The notes under the pieces: model-generated | Databases searched by the model: none | Told to the model about the DNA's origin: nothing | The model's input: the letters and a program-made list of their open reading frames with translations, nothing else | Shown here: positions 27,405 through 35,744 of the stretch, in pieces | Layout of the letters: each line of letters begins with the position of its first letter | How positions within the stretch are numbered: the stretch's first letter is position 1 | Translations under genes and position numbers: made by a program | Source of the DNA: Teichococcus rhizosphaerae | GTDB taxonomy: Bacteria; Pseudomonadota; Alphaproteobacteria; Acetobacterales; Acetobacteraceae | DNA length: 64,000 bases | Assembly: GCF_002631185.1 (NCBI RefSeq) | Contig: NZ_PDNU01000003.1 | Location: forward strand, 248,001 to 312,000 | Reading direction: 5' to 3'

Positions 27405-28262
27405 TCAGCCCCGCGCCGCGCCTTCGGCCATGGCCCGCACCGCCGCCGGGCCGTGGCCGGCCTCGCGCAGCGCCGCCAGGGTGGGGGCGTTGTCGCGCTT
27501 GGAGAGCCGCCGGCCATCGGCGCCCAGCAGCAGCGGGTGGTGGCGGTAGCGCGGCGCCTTCCACCCCAGCAGAGATTGCAGCAGCCGGTGCAGGTCGGTG
27601 GCGGGCAGCAGGTCCGCGGCCCGCGTCACCAGGCTCACGCCCTGCAACGCATCGTCCCGCGTCACGCAGAGGTGGTAGGAGGCGGGGATGTCCTTGCGCG
27701 CCAGCACCACGTCGCCGAAGCGCGCCGGGTCGCAGCGCAGCCGGCCACGCCCGACCTCCAGGAAGGAGAGCGGGCGCGGCGCCCGCCGCAGCGCCGCCGC
27801 CATGTCCAGCCGCAGCGCGTAGGGCTGGCCGGCGGCGATCCGCTCCGCGCGTTCGGTGGCGCCCAGGCGGCGGCAGGTGCCGGGGTAGAGCAGCCCGTCC
27901 GGCCCGTGCGGCGCATGGCCGATCGCCGCCACCTCGCGGGCGATGTCGGCGCGGGTGCAGAAGCAGGGGTAGAGCAGTTCCATTCCCGAGAGCCGCTCCA
28001 GCGTGGCGCGGTAGTCCGGCAGGTGCTCGGACTGGACGCGCACCGGGCCGTCCCAGTCCAGCCCCAGCCAGGCCAGGTCCTCCAGGATGCCGGCGGTGAA
28101 TTCGGGGCGGCAGCGCACCGGGTCGATGTCCTCGATGCGCAGCAGGAAGCGCCCGCCCGATTCGCGCGCCAGCCGCCAGCCCAGCAGGGCGCTGTGCGCG
28201 TGGCCGAGATGCAGGCGTCCGGTGGGGCTGGGCGCGAAGCGCGTGACGGTGGTTGCGGCCAT
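27405..28262 (-). CDS. gluQ: Glutamyl-Q tRNA(Asp) synthetase
   Basis: The 285-residue protein is a truncated glutamyl-tRNA synthetase paralogue that attaches glutamate to queuosine in the tRNA-Asp anticodon rather than charging a tRNA 3' end. It retains the class I catalytic core: RFAPSPTGRLHLGH (HIGH-type motif) and LSKRD (KMSKS-type), plus zinc-ligand cysteines in YPCFCTRAD and YPGTCRR. The anticodon-binding C-terminal domain of GltX is absent, as expected. The ATG at 28262 (MAATTVTRF) is preferred over an upstream extension. It is divergent from the esterase gene. Confidence 0.94.
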   Translation of the reverse strand: MAATTVTRFAPSPTGRLHLGHAHSALLGWRLARESGGRFLLRIEDIDPVRCRPEFTAGILEDLAWLGLDWDGPVRVQSEHLPDYRATLERLSGMELLYPCFCTRADIAREVAAIGHAPHGPDGLLYPGTCRRLGATERAERIAAGQPYALRLDMAAALRRAPRPLSFLEVGRGRLRCDPARFGDVVLARKDIPASYHLCVTRDDALQGVSLVTRAADLLPATDLHRLLQSLLGWKAPRYRHHPLLLGADGRRLSKRDNAPTLAALREAGHGPAAVRAMAEGAARG

Positions 28263-28312
28263 GGCCGATCGCGCGTAGCGGATGCGGCCTGACCGCAGCA
28301 AGGGGATGGCGC

Positions 28313-28981
28313 ATGGCCGCACTCGATGGACCGCGTTGGGGACCGAAGGCAGGGGGCAGGCCGAAGCTGCTCGTCTTCCTGCTGCATGGCTACGGCGCCG
28401 ATGGCAACGACCTGATCGACCTCGCGCCGCACTGGGCGCAGGCGGCGCCGGAGGCGCTGTTCATCTCGCCGCACGCGCCGCATCCCTGCGAGGGCGGGCC
28501 CTATGGCCGCCAGTGGTTCAGCCTGGCCGACCGCCGCCCCGCCCCGGTGCTGGCCGGCGCCCAGGCCGCCCGGCCGCTGCTGGACGAGATGATCGCGCGC
28601 GAGGCCGCCGCCGCCGGCCTGCCGGAAAGCGCCGTGGTGCTGATGGGCTTCAGCCAGGGCGCCATGATGGCGCTCTTCACCGGGCTGCGCCGCAAGGTCG
28701 CGCCCGCCGGCATCCTGGCCTATTCCGGCCGGCTGATCGGCGAGGAACTGCTGGCGGGCGAGATCGCCGCCCGGCCCGAGGTGCTGCTGGTGCATGGCGA
28801 GGCGGACGAGGTGGTGCCCGCCGCCGCCAGCCGCGCCGCCGAATCCGCGCTGCGCGCCGCGGGTGTCCCCGTGGAGGCGCTTTATTGCCCCCGCCTGGCG
28901 CATGGCATCGACGATGCGGGGCTGTCGGCCGGCGCGCTGTTTTTGCAGCGCGCCGCCGCGCGGCTCGACACCACTGCGTGA
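28313..28981 (+). CDS. Carboxylesterase/phospholipase of the YpfH type (alpha/beta hydrolase)
   Basis: The 222-residue alpha/beta hydrolase shows the Phospholipase/Carboxylesterase family pattern: the oxyanion segment LLHGYGADGNDLIDLAPHW, the nucleophile elbow GFSQG with S114, the acid in HGEADEVVP and the histidine in LAHGIDD. No signal peptide is seen. Substrates in this family range from lysophospholipids to small aryl esters. It is divergent from gluQ, with 50 bp between starts. Confidence 0.88.
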   Translation: MAALDGPRWGPKAGGRPKLLVFLLHGYGADGNDLIDLAPHWAQAAPEALFISPHAPHPCEGGPYGRQWFSLADRRPAPVLAGAQAARPLLDEMIAREAAAAGLPESAVVLMGFSQGAMMALFTGLRRKVAPAGILAYSGRLIGEELLAGEIAARPEVLLVHGEADEVVPAAASRAAESALRAAGVPVEALYCPRLAHGIDDAGLSAGALFLQRAAARLDTTA

Positions 28982-29131
28982 CAGCGCCGTGAAACCCGCA
29001 TGGCCGGAGGTTGCGCCGGCCGTGCGGGGCTGTCATGAATCCGCTGCACACCGGCGGCGCCACGATATCTGGGGCCCATCCGCTCGGTCCGGCCCCAGAG
29101 GTTGATGCGCGCAGCTTGAAAGGAGCGGCGC

Positions 29132-29719
29132 TTGCCTGACGGGATGTCTGCGGGAAGCCCGGGAGCATCTCCCGGCGGCTTCCCGGCCTTGGTGCTGAAC
29201 GCGGATTTTCGTCCGCTGTCCTATTTCCCGCTGTCGCTGTGGTCCTGGCAGGACGCGGTGAAGGCGGTCTATCTCGACCGCGTCTCGGTGCTGTCGGAAT
29301 ACGAGACCCTGGTGCGCTCGCCGCGCCACACCATCCGGCTGCCCAGCGTCATCGCCCTGAAGGAATACATCCCCTCGGCGCGGCGCCCGGCCTTCACCCG
29401 GTTCAACGTCTTCCTGCGCGACGGCTTCTCCTGCGTCTATTGCGGCGAGGAGCGGCCGACCCAGGAGCTGACCTTCGACCATGTGATCCCGCGCAGCCGG
29501 GGCGGGCGCACCAGCTGGGAGAACGTCGTCACCGCCTGCGGGCCGTGCAACCTGCGCAAGGGCTCCAAGCTGCCGCAGGAGATCCGCATGTTCCCCCGCC
29601 GCGTGCCGCGCCAGCCCACGGGCTGGGAGTTGCAGGACAACGGCCGGAGCTTCCCGCCCAACTACCTGCATGAGAGCTGGCGCGACTATCTCTACTGGGA
29701 CACCGAGCTGGAGAACTGA
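29132..29719 (+). CDS. HNH endonuclease family protein
   Basis: The 195-residue protein has a C-terminal HNH nuclease fold with paired zinc cysteines C101/C104 (CVYC) and C136/C139 (CGPC), the core FDHVIPRSRGG containing D116-H117, and the downstream NVVTACGPCNLRKG with Asn. The N-terminal half (VLNADFRPLSYFPLSLWSWQDAVKAVYLDRV) is typical of widely distributed chromosomal HNH proteins. The start is TTG with AAGGAG six to seven bases upstream; an ATG five codons in is an alternative. No methyltransferase or restriction subunit is nearby. Its biological role is unknown. Confidence 0.88.
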   Translation: MPDGMSAGSPGASPGGFPALVLNADFRPLSYFPLSLWSWQDAVKAVYLDRVSVLSEYETLVRSPRHTIRLPSVIALKEYIPSARRPAFTRFNVFLRDGFSCVYCGEERPTQELTFDHVIPRSRGGRTSWENVVTACGPCNLRKGSKLPQEIRMFPRRVPRQPTGWELQDNGRSFPPNYLHESWRDYLYWDTELEN

Positions 29720-29729
29720 GCGCCCGCCT

Positions 29730-30209
29730 TCAGCGCTGGCGTCGCGATGCCAGGAGCGCGACGCCCCCCAGTCCCAGCGCGTAGACCAGGTTCATCGCCG
29801 CCATGGAAACGGGCAGGCCGGGGATGAGGTAGGTGGGCTCGTCGCAGGGCTTGGCGGGGGCGGGGGCGAGGCTGTTCATCAGATCCTCCACGCTGCGCGC
29901 GCCGCCGGCGGCGGGGGCGGCGCAGCCGGGCAGGGGCGAGGGCCACCACTTCGCCTCCACGCCGACATGCACCAGGCCGGCGGCGGCGGCGCCCAGGATG
30001 GCGATGCCCGCCAGCGCCAGCATCGGCCGCCGCGGCAGCCAGAGCGCCAGCAGCGCCAGCACCGCGCCCAGCCAGTAGGGCCAGCGCTGCCACAGGCAGA
30101 GCAGGCAGGGGTTCAGCCCGCCCCAGCGCTCGCTCGCCATGGCGAGGAGCGGCGCGGCGGCGGCCAGCGCCGCCACGGCCAGGGGAATCGGCAGGGAGCG
30201 GGGCATCAT
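29730..30209 (-). CDS. dsbB: Disulfide bond formation protein DsbB
   Basis: The 159-residue membrane protein has four helices and both periplasmic cysteine pairs of DsbB: C35-L-L-C38 in the first loop, next to the quinone-binding region LCLWQRWPYW, and C96 with C122 in the second loop. DsbB reoxidises DsbA and passes electrons to quinone. Its ATG overlaps the cysE stop (ATGA), so it is coupled to the cysteine biosynthesis gene upstream. dsbA is not in the window. Confidence 0.88.
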   Translation of the reverse strand: MMPRSLPIPLAVAALAAAAPLLAMASERWGGLNPCLLCLWQRWPYWLGAVLALLALWLPRRPMLALAGIAILGAAAAGLVHVGVEAKWWPSPLPGCAAPAAGGARSVEDLMNSLAPAPAKPCDEPTYLIPGLPVSMAAMNLVYALGLGGVALLASRRQR

Positions 30210-31039
30210 TCCTCGGCGGGGTCCAGCATCTGGTCCATGGCGCGGGCCGGCTCGGCGCAGCCCGCCTGGCCCACCACCCGCGCCGGCACGCCCGCCACGG
30301 TGGTGCAGGAGGGCACCGCCTTCAGCACCACCGAGCCGGCGGCGATGCGCGCGCAGGCGCCCACCTCGATATTGCCCAGCACCTTGGCGCCGGCGCCGAT
30401 CAGCACGCCTCGGCGGATCTTGGGGTGGCGGTCGCCACCCTCCTTGCCGGTGCCGCCGAGGGTGACGCCCTGCAGGATCGAGACGTCATCCTCGATCAAC
30501 GCCGTCTCGCCCACCACCAGCCCGGTGGCGTGGTCGAGGAAGATGCCGCGGCCCATGCGCACCGCCGGGTGGATGTCCGTCTGGAACACGGCGGAGCTGC
30601 GCGATTGTAGCCACAGCGCCATGTCGCGCCGGCCCTGGCGCCATAGCACATGCGCCATGCGGTGCGTGGTGAGGGCGTGGAAGCCCTTGTAGTAGAGCAG
30701 CGGCTCCAGCGCGCGGGAGGTCGCCGGGTCGCGGTCCACCACGGCCATGATGTCGCTGCGCACCGCCTCGCGGAGCGCCGGGTCCTCCTCCAGGAAGCGC
30801 TCCAGGCTGCGGCGCAGCAGGGCGGCGGGGAGGTCCGCATGGTCGAGCCGCGCCGTGACGCGGGTGGCCAGCGCCGATTCCAGGCTCTCATGCTGCAGGA
30901 CCGCCGCGTGCAGGAAGCCGGCCAGCTCCGGCTCCTGCGCCGCCGCCGCCTCCGCCTCGCGCCGGATGCGCGACCAGACGGGGTCCAGCATGCCGTCGGC
31001 GTCGCGAAGGGGGAGGGGCTGGGGGACGCTCTGGTTCAT
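30206..31039 (-). CDS. cysE: Serine O-acetyltransferase
   Basis: The 277-residue enzyme makes O-acetylserine from serine and acetyl-CoA, the first step of cysteine synthesis. A helical N-terminal domain (about 1-150) precedes the left-handed beta-helix of hexapeptide repeats. Active-site segments are visible: TDIHPAVRMGRGIFLDHATGLVVGETA (catalytic His), GGTGKEGGDRHPKI and the CoA-binding VLIGAGAKVLGNIEVG. The ATG at 31039 is chosen because the upstream frame is low-complexity. The C-terminal tail ends MDQMLDPAEE rather than the usual Ile that binds the CysK active site, so cysteine synthase complex formation is uncertain. Confidence 0.93.
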   Translation of the reverse strand: MNQSVPQPLPLRDADGMLDPVWSRIRREAEAAAAQEPELAGFLHAAVLQHESLESALATRVTARLDHADLPAALLRRSLERFLEEDPALREAVRSDIMAVVDRDPATSRALEPLLYYKGFHALTTHRMAHVLWRQGRRDMALWLQSRSSAVFQTDIHPAVRMGRGIFLDHATGLVVGETALIEDDVSILQGVTLGGTGKEGGDRHPKIRRGVLIGAGAKVLGNIEVGACARIAAGSVVLKAVPSCTTVAGVPARVVGQAGCAEPARAMDQMLDPAEE

Positions 31040-31248
31040 GCTGGCTCCTGGGCGGACGGGCCGCCGCCTGGGCACCGCCTGCGGGAGGGGCCGGGGAAGG
31101 AAGGGGGCCTGGAGCCGGAAATTCGCGCCGCCATCCCGCCGGGTCAAGCGCCACGCTGGCTGGACCGGCTGGCGTGAAACGCATACCGTCCCCGCCCGGC
31201 GGCCCCGCCGGGCCGCGCGCCACATCATCCGGGGGAGGAAAGGACCGC

Positions 31249-31875
31249 ATGCGGATCATCTGGGGCCGCGCCAACAGCAGCAACGTCATGAAGCTGCTCT
31301 GGTTCTGCGACGAGACCGGGCTGGAGCACGAGCGCCGCGACGCCGGCGGCGCCTTCGGCGTGACCCGGGAAGCCGGCTACACCGCCAAGAACCCGATGTC
31401 CCTGGTGCCGACGCTGGAGGAGCCGGATGGCTGGGCGCTGTGGGAAAGCAACACCATCCTGCGCTACCTGGCCAGCACCACGCCGGCCGCGGCATCGCTC
31501 TACCCGGCCGCGCCCCGTGCTCGCGCCGGCATCGAGCGCTGGATGGACTGGCAGCTCGCCCATCTCTCGAAGCCGATGACCACCCTGTTCTTCACCCATG
31601 TCCGCATCCCCGAGCCGGAGCGGGACTGGCCGGCCGCCGAGGCGGCGCGGCGCGAGGCGGCCGCGTTGTGGACGCTGCTGGACCGCCAGCTGGAGGGCCG
31701 CCCCTTCATCGAGGGGGAGGATTTCACCCTGGCCGACATCGCCCTCGGGATCTTCGCGCATCGCTGGCACGCCTTGCCGCTCGAGCGGCCGGAGCTGCCG
31801 GAGCTGCGCCGCTGGTACGGCTCGCTGGCCGGGCGGCCGGGCTTCGCGCGGCATGTCATGGTGCCGATGACCTGA
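31249..31875 (+). CDS. Glutathione S-transferase family protein
   Basis: The 208-residue cytosolic protein has an N-terminal thioredoxin-like domain (RIIWGRANSSNVMKLLWFCDETG, with the Ser-Ser-Asn catalytic-loop equivalent, then LVPTLEE and the glutathione-contacting ESNTILRYLA) and an all-helical C-terminal domain with FTLADIALGIF as the N-capping region. Substrate unknown. The ATG at 31249 is preceded by GGAGGAAAGGA. It is divergent from cysE with 209 bp between starts. Confidence 0.9.
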   Translation: MRIIWGRANSSNVMKLLWFCDETGLEHERRDAGGAFGVTREAGYTAKNPMSLVPTLEEPDGWALWESNTILRYLASTTPAAASLYPAAPRARAGIERWMDWQLAHLSKPMTTLFFTHVRIPEPERDWPAAEAARREAAALWTLLDRQLEGRPFIEGEDFTLADIALGIFAHRWHALPLERPELPELRRWYGSLAGRPGFARHVMVPMT

Positions 31876-31947
31876 AGCATGGCCGGCGGCGCGCGACCCC
31901 GTGACGCCGCCCCCGGCTTGCGCTACAGGAAAGGCCGCGCCGCGCGC

Positions 31948-32029
31948 GCGAGAGTGGCGGAACGGTAGACGCAGACGACTCAAAATCGTCCGGCCTCAGG
32001 TCATGCGGGTTCGAGTCCCGCCTCTCGCA
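31948..32029 (+). tRNA. tRNA-Leu (anticodon CAA)
   Basis: Acceptor strands GCGAGAG and CTCTCGC pair fully. The anticodon stem GACGA/TCGTC holds the loop CTCAAAA with anticodon CAA (leucine, TTG). A long class II variable arm and the GGGTTCGAGTCCC T-arm follow. The discriminator is A; CCA is not encoded. No integrase or attachment-site repeat is seen next to it. Confidence 0.95.
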
Positions 32030-32081
32030 TTTTCCCGCAGGCCACCGGCCAGGGCCGAGATGACGGGCGTCACGCCACCCG

Positions 32082-33800
32082 TCACCGGTCCGTCAGGCGC
32101 AGCTCGATGCGCCGGTTGCGCGCCAGGGCCTCGGGCGTCTCGCCCTCGTCGATCGGCTGGTTCTCGCCGAAGGCCGCGGCCGCCACGCGGTTGGCCGGCA
32201 GCCCCTCATTGATCAGCAGCTGCGCCACGGCGATGGCGCGGGCCGCCGACAGCTCCCAGTTGCTGGCGAAGCGCCCGCCACGGATCGGGTTGCGGTCCGC
32301 ATGGCCATCGACGCGCAGCACCCAGGCGAGATCGGGGGGGAAGCGGCGGCTGACATCGAGCAGCACCTGCGCCAGTGAGCGCAGCTGCTGCTGCCCGGCG
32401 GCCGAAAGCTCGGCGCTGCCCACCGGGAACAGCACCTCGCTCTGGAACACGAAGCGGTCGCCCACGGTGCGGATCTCCGGCCGGTCCCCCAGCACCTCGC
32501 GCAGCCGGCCGAAGAAGTCGCTGCGGTAGCGCTGCAGCTCCTCCACCCGGGCGGCGAGGGCGGCGTTCAGCCGCTGGCCGAGCTGGCTGATCTGCGCGTC
32601 CTTGTCGCGCCCGGACTGCTCCTCGGCATCCAGCAGCGCGGCGATGCGGGAAAGCTCGGCGCGCAACGTGGCGAGCTGCTGGGTGAGCAGCGCCACCTGG
32701 GCGCGGGCGCTCTCCGCCAGCCGGGCATGCTCGCCGCCCGCGGCCTCGGCCTGCTGGCGGGCCTGGGTGGCCTGGGCGGCGCTGGCCTCGGCCTGCTGCC
32801 GGGCCTGGTCGGACCGGGCGGCGAGGGCCTCCGCCTGCTGGCGGGCCGCCTCGGCGGCGCGGATGGCGGCCTCGGCCCGCTGGCGCTGCCCGGCCTCGTC
32901 TCGGGCGGCCTGCTCGGCGGCGGCGCGGGCGGCCTCCTCGGCGCCGGCGCGCGCCAGCGCCTCGGCGGCGCGGCGCTCCATCTCGTCGCGCAGCGCGGCG
33001 AGCTGCCGGACCTGCTGGCTGAGCCGGGCGATGTCGGCCAGCCGCGCCTCGATGGTGGCGCGGTCCGCCGCCACGGTGCGGTTCAGCGCCTCCATCTCCT
33101 GGCGCAGCGCCGCCATGGCCTGCTGCGCCTCGGCCAGCTGGCGGCGGGTCTCGGCCAGTTCGGCGGCGGTGCGGTCGCGCGCCTGCTCGGCACCGCCGGC
33201 GCGCGCCTGGGTCTCGGCCAGCTGCGCGCGGGCCGCCTCCAGCGCGCCGCGCTCGGCGGCCAGCGCGCGGCGCGCCTCGGTCAGGTCGCGCAGCACCTGC
33301 GCGGTGTTGCCCCCCATCGCCTCGGCGCGGGAAAGCGCCTCGGCCAGGCGCTCCTCCAGGCTGGCGATGCGGCTCGCGGCGCCGCCGGCGGAAAGCTCCA
33401 GATCGGCCAGCCGGGCGGCGAGGCGGTCCCGCTCGGAGCGCAGCGCCTCCCGGTCCGCGGCGCTGCGGTCGCGCTCCTCGCGCAGGCCCGAGACCTGGGA
33501 AAGCGCGGTGTCGCGCGCGGCGGCGGCGAGGCGCAGCTCCTCGGTCATGCGGCCGAGATTGGCGCGCAGCTCCTCGCCCTGGCCCCGCTCCAGCGCCAGC
33601 ATCTCGGCCAGTTCGGCCACCTGCCGGTTCAGCCGGTCCAGCGCCTGGTCGCGCGATGACAGCGCGACCGACAGGAAGCCCTGCGCCAGCACGAAGACCA
33701 GCAGCACGAAGATGATGACCATCAGCAGGGTGGACAGCGCGTCCACATAGCCGGGCCAGGCATTCATGCCCTCGCGCGGGCCGCGCCGTCCGAGCGCCAC
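32082..33800 (-). CDS. MotB/OmpA-like peptidoglycan-binding protein with long coiled coil
   Basis: The 572-residue protein has one N-terminal transmembrane helix (about 22-46, within YVDALSTLLMVIIFVLLVFVLAQ) with the Asp that MotB, ExbD and TolR proteins use for proton flow. A highly charged Ala/Glu/Arg/Gln-rich coiled coil spans about 50-405, and a C-terminal OmpA/MotB domain (about 430-572) has the VDGHADRNP and NWELSAARA peptidoglycan-binding motifs. It is the third gene of a unit with the MotA-like gene, 33 bp away. The start is GTG at 33800; an ATG eleven codons in is possible. The partner pair should form an ion-driven envelope motor of unknown output. Confidence 0.85.
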   Translation of the reverse strand: MALGRRGPREGMNAWPGYVDALSTLLMVIIFVLLVFVLAQGFLSVALSSRDQALDRLNRQVAELAEMLALERGQGEELRANLGRMTEELRLAAAARDTALSQVSGLREERDRSAADREALRSERDRLAARLADLELSAGGAASRIASLEERLAEALSRAEAMGGNTAQVLRDLTEARRALAAERGALEAARAQLAETQARAGGAEQARDRTAAELAETRRQLAEAQQAMAALRQEMEALNRTVAADRATIEARLADIARLSQQVRQLAALRDEMERRAAEALARAGAEEAARAAAEQAARDEAGQRQRAEAAIRAAEAARQQAEALAARSDQARQQAEASAAQATQARQQAEAAGGEHARLAESARAQVALLTQQLATLRAELSRIAALLDAEEQSGRDKDAQISQLGQRLNAALAARVEELQRYRSDFFGRLREVLGDRPEIRTVGDRFVFQSEVLFPVGSAELSAAGQQQLRSLAQVLLDVSRRFPPDLAWVLRVDGHADRNPIRGGRFASNWELSAARAIAVAQLLINEGLPANRVAAAAFGENQPIDEGETPEALARNRRIELRLTDR

Positions 33801-33833
33801 GGCCTCAACGCCCGCCGCGCGGGAGGGGAGGTG

Positions 33834-34994
33834 TCATCGCGGCCCTTCCTCGGCGAGTGCCGCGATGGTGCGCGCCAGGATCTTGATCTCGCCGCGGATC
33901 TCGGCGGTGGACTGGGCACGCCCCTGGGCCAGGTCCTCCACGAGGCGGGCCATGTAGACCTCCAGGTTGCGCAGATGGGCGCGCGAGGCATCGTCCAGCG
34001 CGCCATGCGTCTGTGCGTGCGCCTGCGCCTCGGCCAGCCGCGCCAGGGTGGGGGCGAGGCCGGACTGCGCCTCGGCCATGCGCTGCATCAGCACCTGGTT
34101 GGCGCGCATCTGCTCGGTCATCACCGCGAGGCGCTCGGTCAGGGTGTGCAGCGCCTGGGAGGAGGCGTTCCGGCCTTCCTCGCCGCGCGCCATGATGCGC
34201 TGCAGGTTCTCCAGGTTCTCGGCCGTCTGCTCCAGCAGCGCCTGGACATAGGCCGGCACCGAGCCGCCCGCCTCGCCATCGCCGCCCAGCACGCCGGAGG
34301 AAAGGCGGGTGACGCCCGCCAGCCATTCCTCCAGCTCGGAATAGAAGCGGCTCTGCGCCTGCCCCGCGGTCAGGTCGAGAAAGCCCAGCACCAGCGCGCC
34401 GGCGAGGCCCAGCATGGAGGAGGAGAACGCCACCCCCATGCCGGTGAGCGGCTGCGCCAGGCCGGATTTGAGCTGGTTGAAGAGCTGGTTCAGGTCGCCC
34501 GAGCCCACGGACATGGAGTTGATGACATCGGCCACGGCGCCGATCGTCAGGATCAGGCCCCAGAAGGTGCCGAGCAGGCCCAGGAAGATCGACAGCCCCG
34601 TCATGTAGCGGGACAGCTCGCGGCTCTCGTCGAGGCGGGAAGCGAGGCCGTCCAGCATGGCGCGCATGGAGGAGGCGGACAGCGAGATGCGCTCGCCGCG
34701 CCTCGCGGCGAACATCGAGGCCATCGGCGCGAGCAGGCGGGGCGCGGGGCGCGGGGCGGCGCCCGCGGCGCGGGGCGCGCGGAAGCCTTCCAGCCATTCC
34801 ACCTCGGGCTTCAGCGCCAGCACCTGCCGGATGTTCCAGGCGATGCCGATGGCCAGCACGGCGAGGATGACGCCGTTCAGCAGCGGGTTGGCGGCGAAGG
34901 CGCGCAGCAGCTCCTCCGAGAGCAGCGCCGCCAGCGCCAGCACGGCCGCCAGGAAGAGGAGCATCCGCAGCAGGTAGTGGGTCGGGCGGGTCAT
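33834..34994 (-). CDS. MotA/TolQ/ExbB-family proton channel protein
   Basis: The 386-residue inner-membrane protein has two N-terminal helices, a cytoplasmic stretch, then two further helices (YMTGLSIFLGLLGTFWGL and GVAFSSSMLGLAGALVLGFLD) carrying the conserved MotA/ExbB pattern with T/S residues facing the channel. The C-terminal about 170 residues are helical and charged, likely cytoplasmic. It overlaps the upstream secreted-protein gene (ATGA) and precedes the MotB-like gene. Unlike flagellar MotA it is not near any flagellar gene. It probably forms the stator ring for the coiled-coil partner. Confidence 0.87.
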   Translation of the reverse strand: MTRPTHYLLRMLLFLAAVLALAALLSEELLRAFAANPLLNGVILAVLAIGIAWNIRQVLALKPEVEWLEGFRAPRAAGAAPRPAPRLLAPMASMFAARRGERISLSASSMRAMLDGLASRLDESRELSRYMTGLSIFLGLLGTFWGLILTIGAVADVINSMSVGSGDLNQLFNQLKSGLAQPLTGMGVAFSSSMLGLAGALVLGFLDLTAGQAQSRFYSELEEWLAGVTRLSSGVLGGDGEAGGSVPAYVQALLEQTAENLENLQRIMARGEEGRNASSQALHTLTERLAVMTEQMRANQVLMQRMAEAQSGLAPTLARLAEAQAHAQTHGALDDASRAHLRNLEVYMARLVEDLAQGRAQSTAEIRGEIKILARTIAALAEEGPR

Positions 34995-35620
34995 GGGCGG
35001 GCCTGGCTCTGGGTCTGGCGGTTGGTGCCGGGATCGCCGTTGGCGGACCGGTCGCTGGCGGGGGCGGCGCCTCGGGAAGCGGCGCCGGGCGGCAGCAGGA
35101 CGATGCCGTCGCGCGCTTCCTCGGTGCGGCCGAGGGGGCGGACATCGATGCGGGTGCCGTCCAGCCCCGCGGCCTCCAGGAGCTGGCGCAGCGCCAGGCC
35201 GTTGGCCAGCGAATCGCGCCGCGCCACCGAGGCGTCCTCGGCCGGGCCCGCCACCTGGGCCAGGAGCGTCACGCGGCCTTCCGTGCGGCTGGCGAGCCAG
35301 CGGCCGATCTCGGCGAGGGCGGCACGGCCGGCCGCGTCCGGCCGGCCGCGCGCCGCCTCGCCATGCAGCCGCCAGCCGCCGCCGGGCAGGGCCTCCATGC
35401 CGCGCGGCAGGGCGATGGCCGGCTGCGGCAGGGATTCGGCCGGGCGGGGCGGGCGGCTGAGATCGGGCGGCAGGGGCGCGCTCTCGGGCGGGGCGGCGGG
35501 CAGGGGCGGCCCCTCCGGCTGCCCCGGGCCAGCCTGCTGCGCCTGGACGGCTTGCTGCGCCAGCCACAGCGGCGCGGCCAGCAGGAGGAGGGGGCGGAGG
35601 AAGCGGGAGCGCGCAGGCAT
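34991..35620 (-). CDS. Secreted protein with a possible OmpA-like C-terminal domain
   Basis: The 209-residue protein has a signal peptide (about residues 1-28, cleavage near VQAQQ), a proline-rich segment (PPESAPLPPDLSRPPRPAE) and a C-terminal domain with features of an OmpA-like fold (RAALAEIGRWLASRTEGRVTLLAQVAGPAED, SLANGLALRQLLEAAGLDGTRIDVRPLG). The usual OmpA Asp/Arg peptidoglycan residues are not obvious, so wall binding is uncertain. Its stop overlaps the start of the MotA-like gene, so it is probably a periplasmic accessory of that motor-like complex. Confidence 0.7.
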   Translation of the reverse strand: MPARSRFLRPLLLLAAPLWLAQQAVQAQQAGPGQPEGPPLPAAPPESAPLPPDLSRPPRPAESLPQPAIALPRGMEALPGGGWRLHGEAARGRPDAAGRAALAEIGRWLASRTEGRVTLLAQVAGPAEDASVARRDSLANGLALRQLLEAAGLDGTRIDVRPLGRTEEARDGIVLLPPGAASRGAAPASDRSANGDPGTNRQTQSQARP

Positions 35621-35744
35621 TGTGCCGCGCAGCCTAGCCGACAACGGGCCGCAGGGGAAACGCGCCCTCGGCGTGATGGCCGGGCCGGCCCCCCCCCCAC
35701 ACATTCGCTCTGCCCCACGCCGGCCCCGCCGCCGGGGCGGCGCG

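Noticed and set aside
29132-29719. HNH protein as part of a restriction or toxin system
   Set aside because: No methyltransferase, specificity subunit, immunity gene or mobile gene is nearby, and the N-terminal half matches a common chromosomal HNH type.
32082-35620. Zorya-type defence system (ZorA/ZorB are MotA/MotB-like)
   Set aside because: No ZorC/D/E-type helicase, nuclease or other effector is adjacent; the pair sits by suhB and efp with a secreted protein instead, and the long coil is in the MotB-like partner, not in the MotA-like one.
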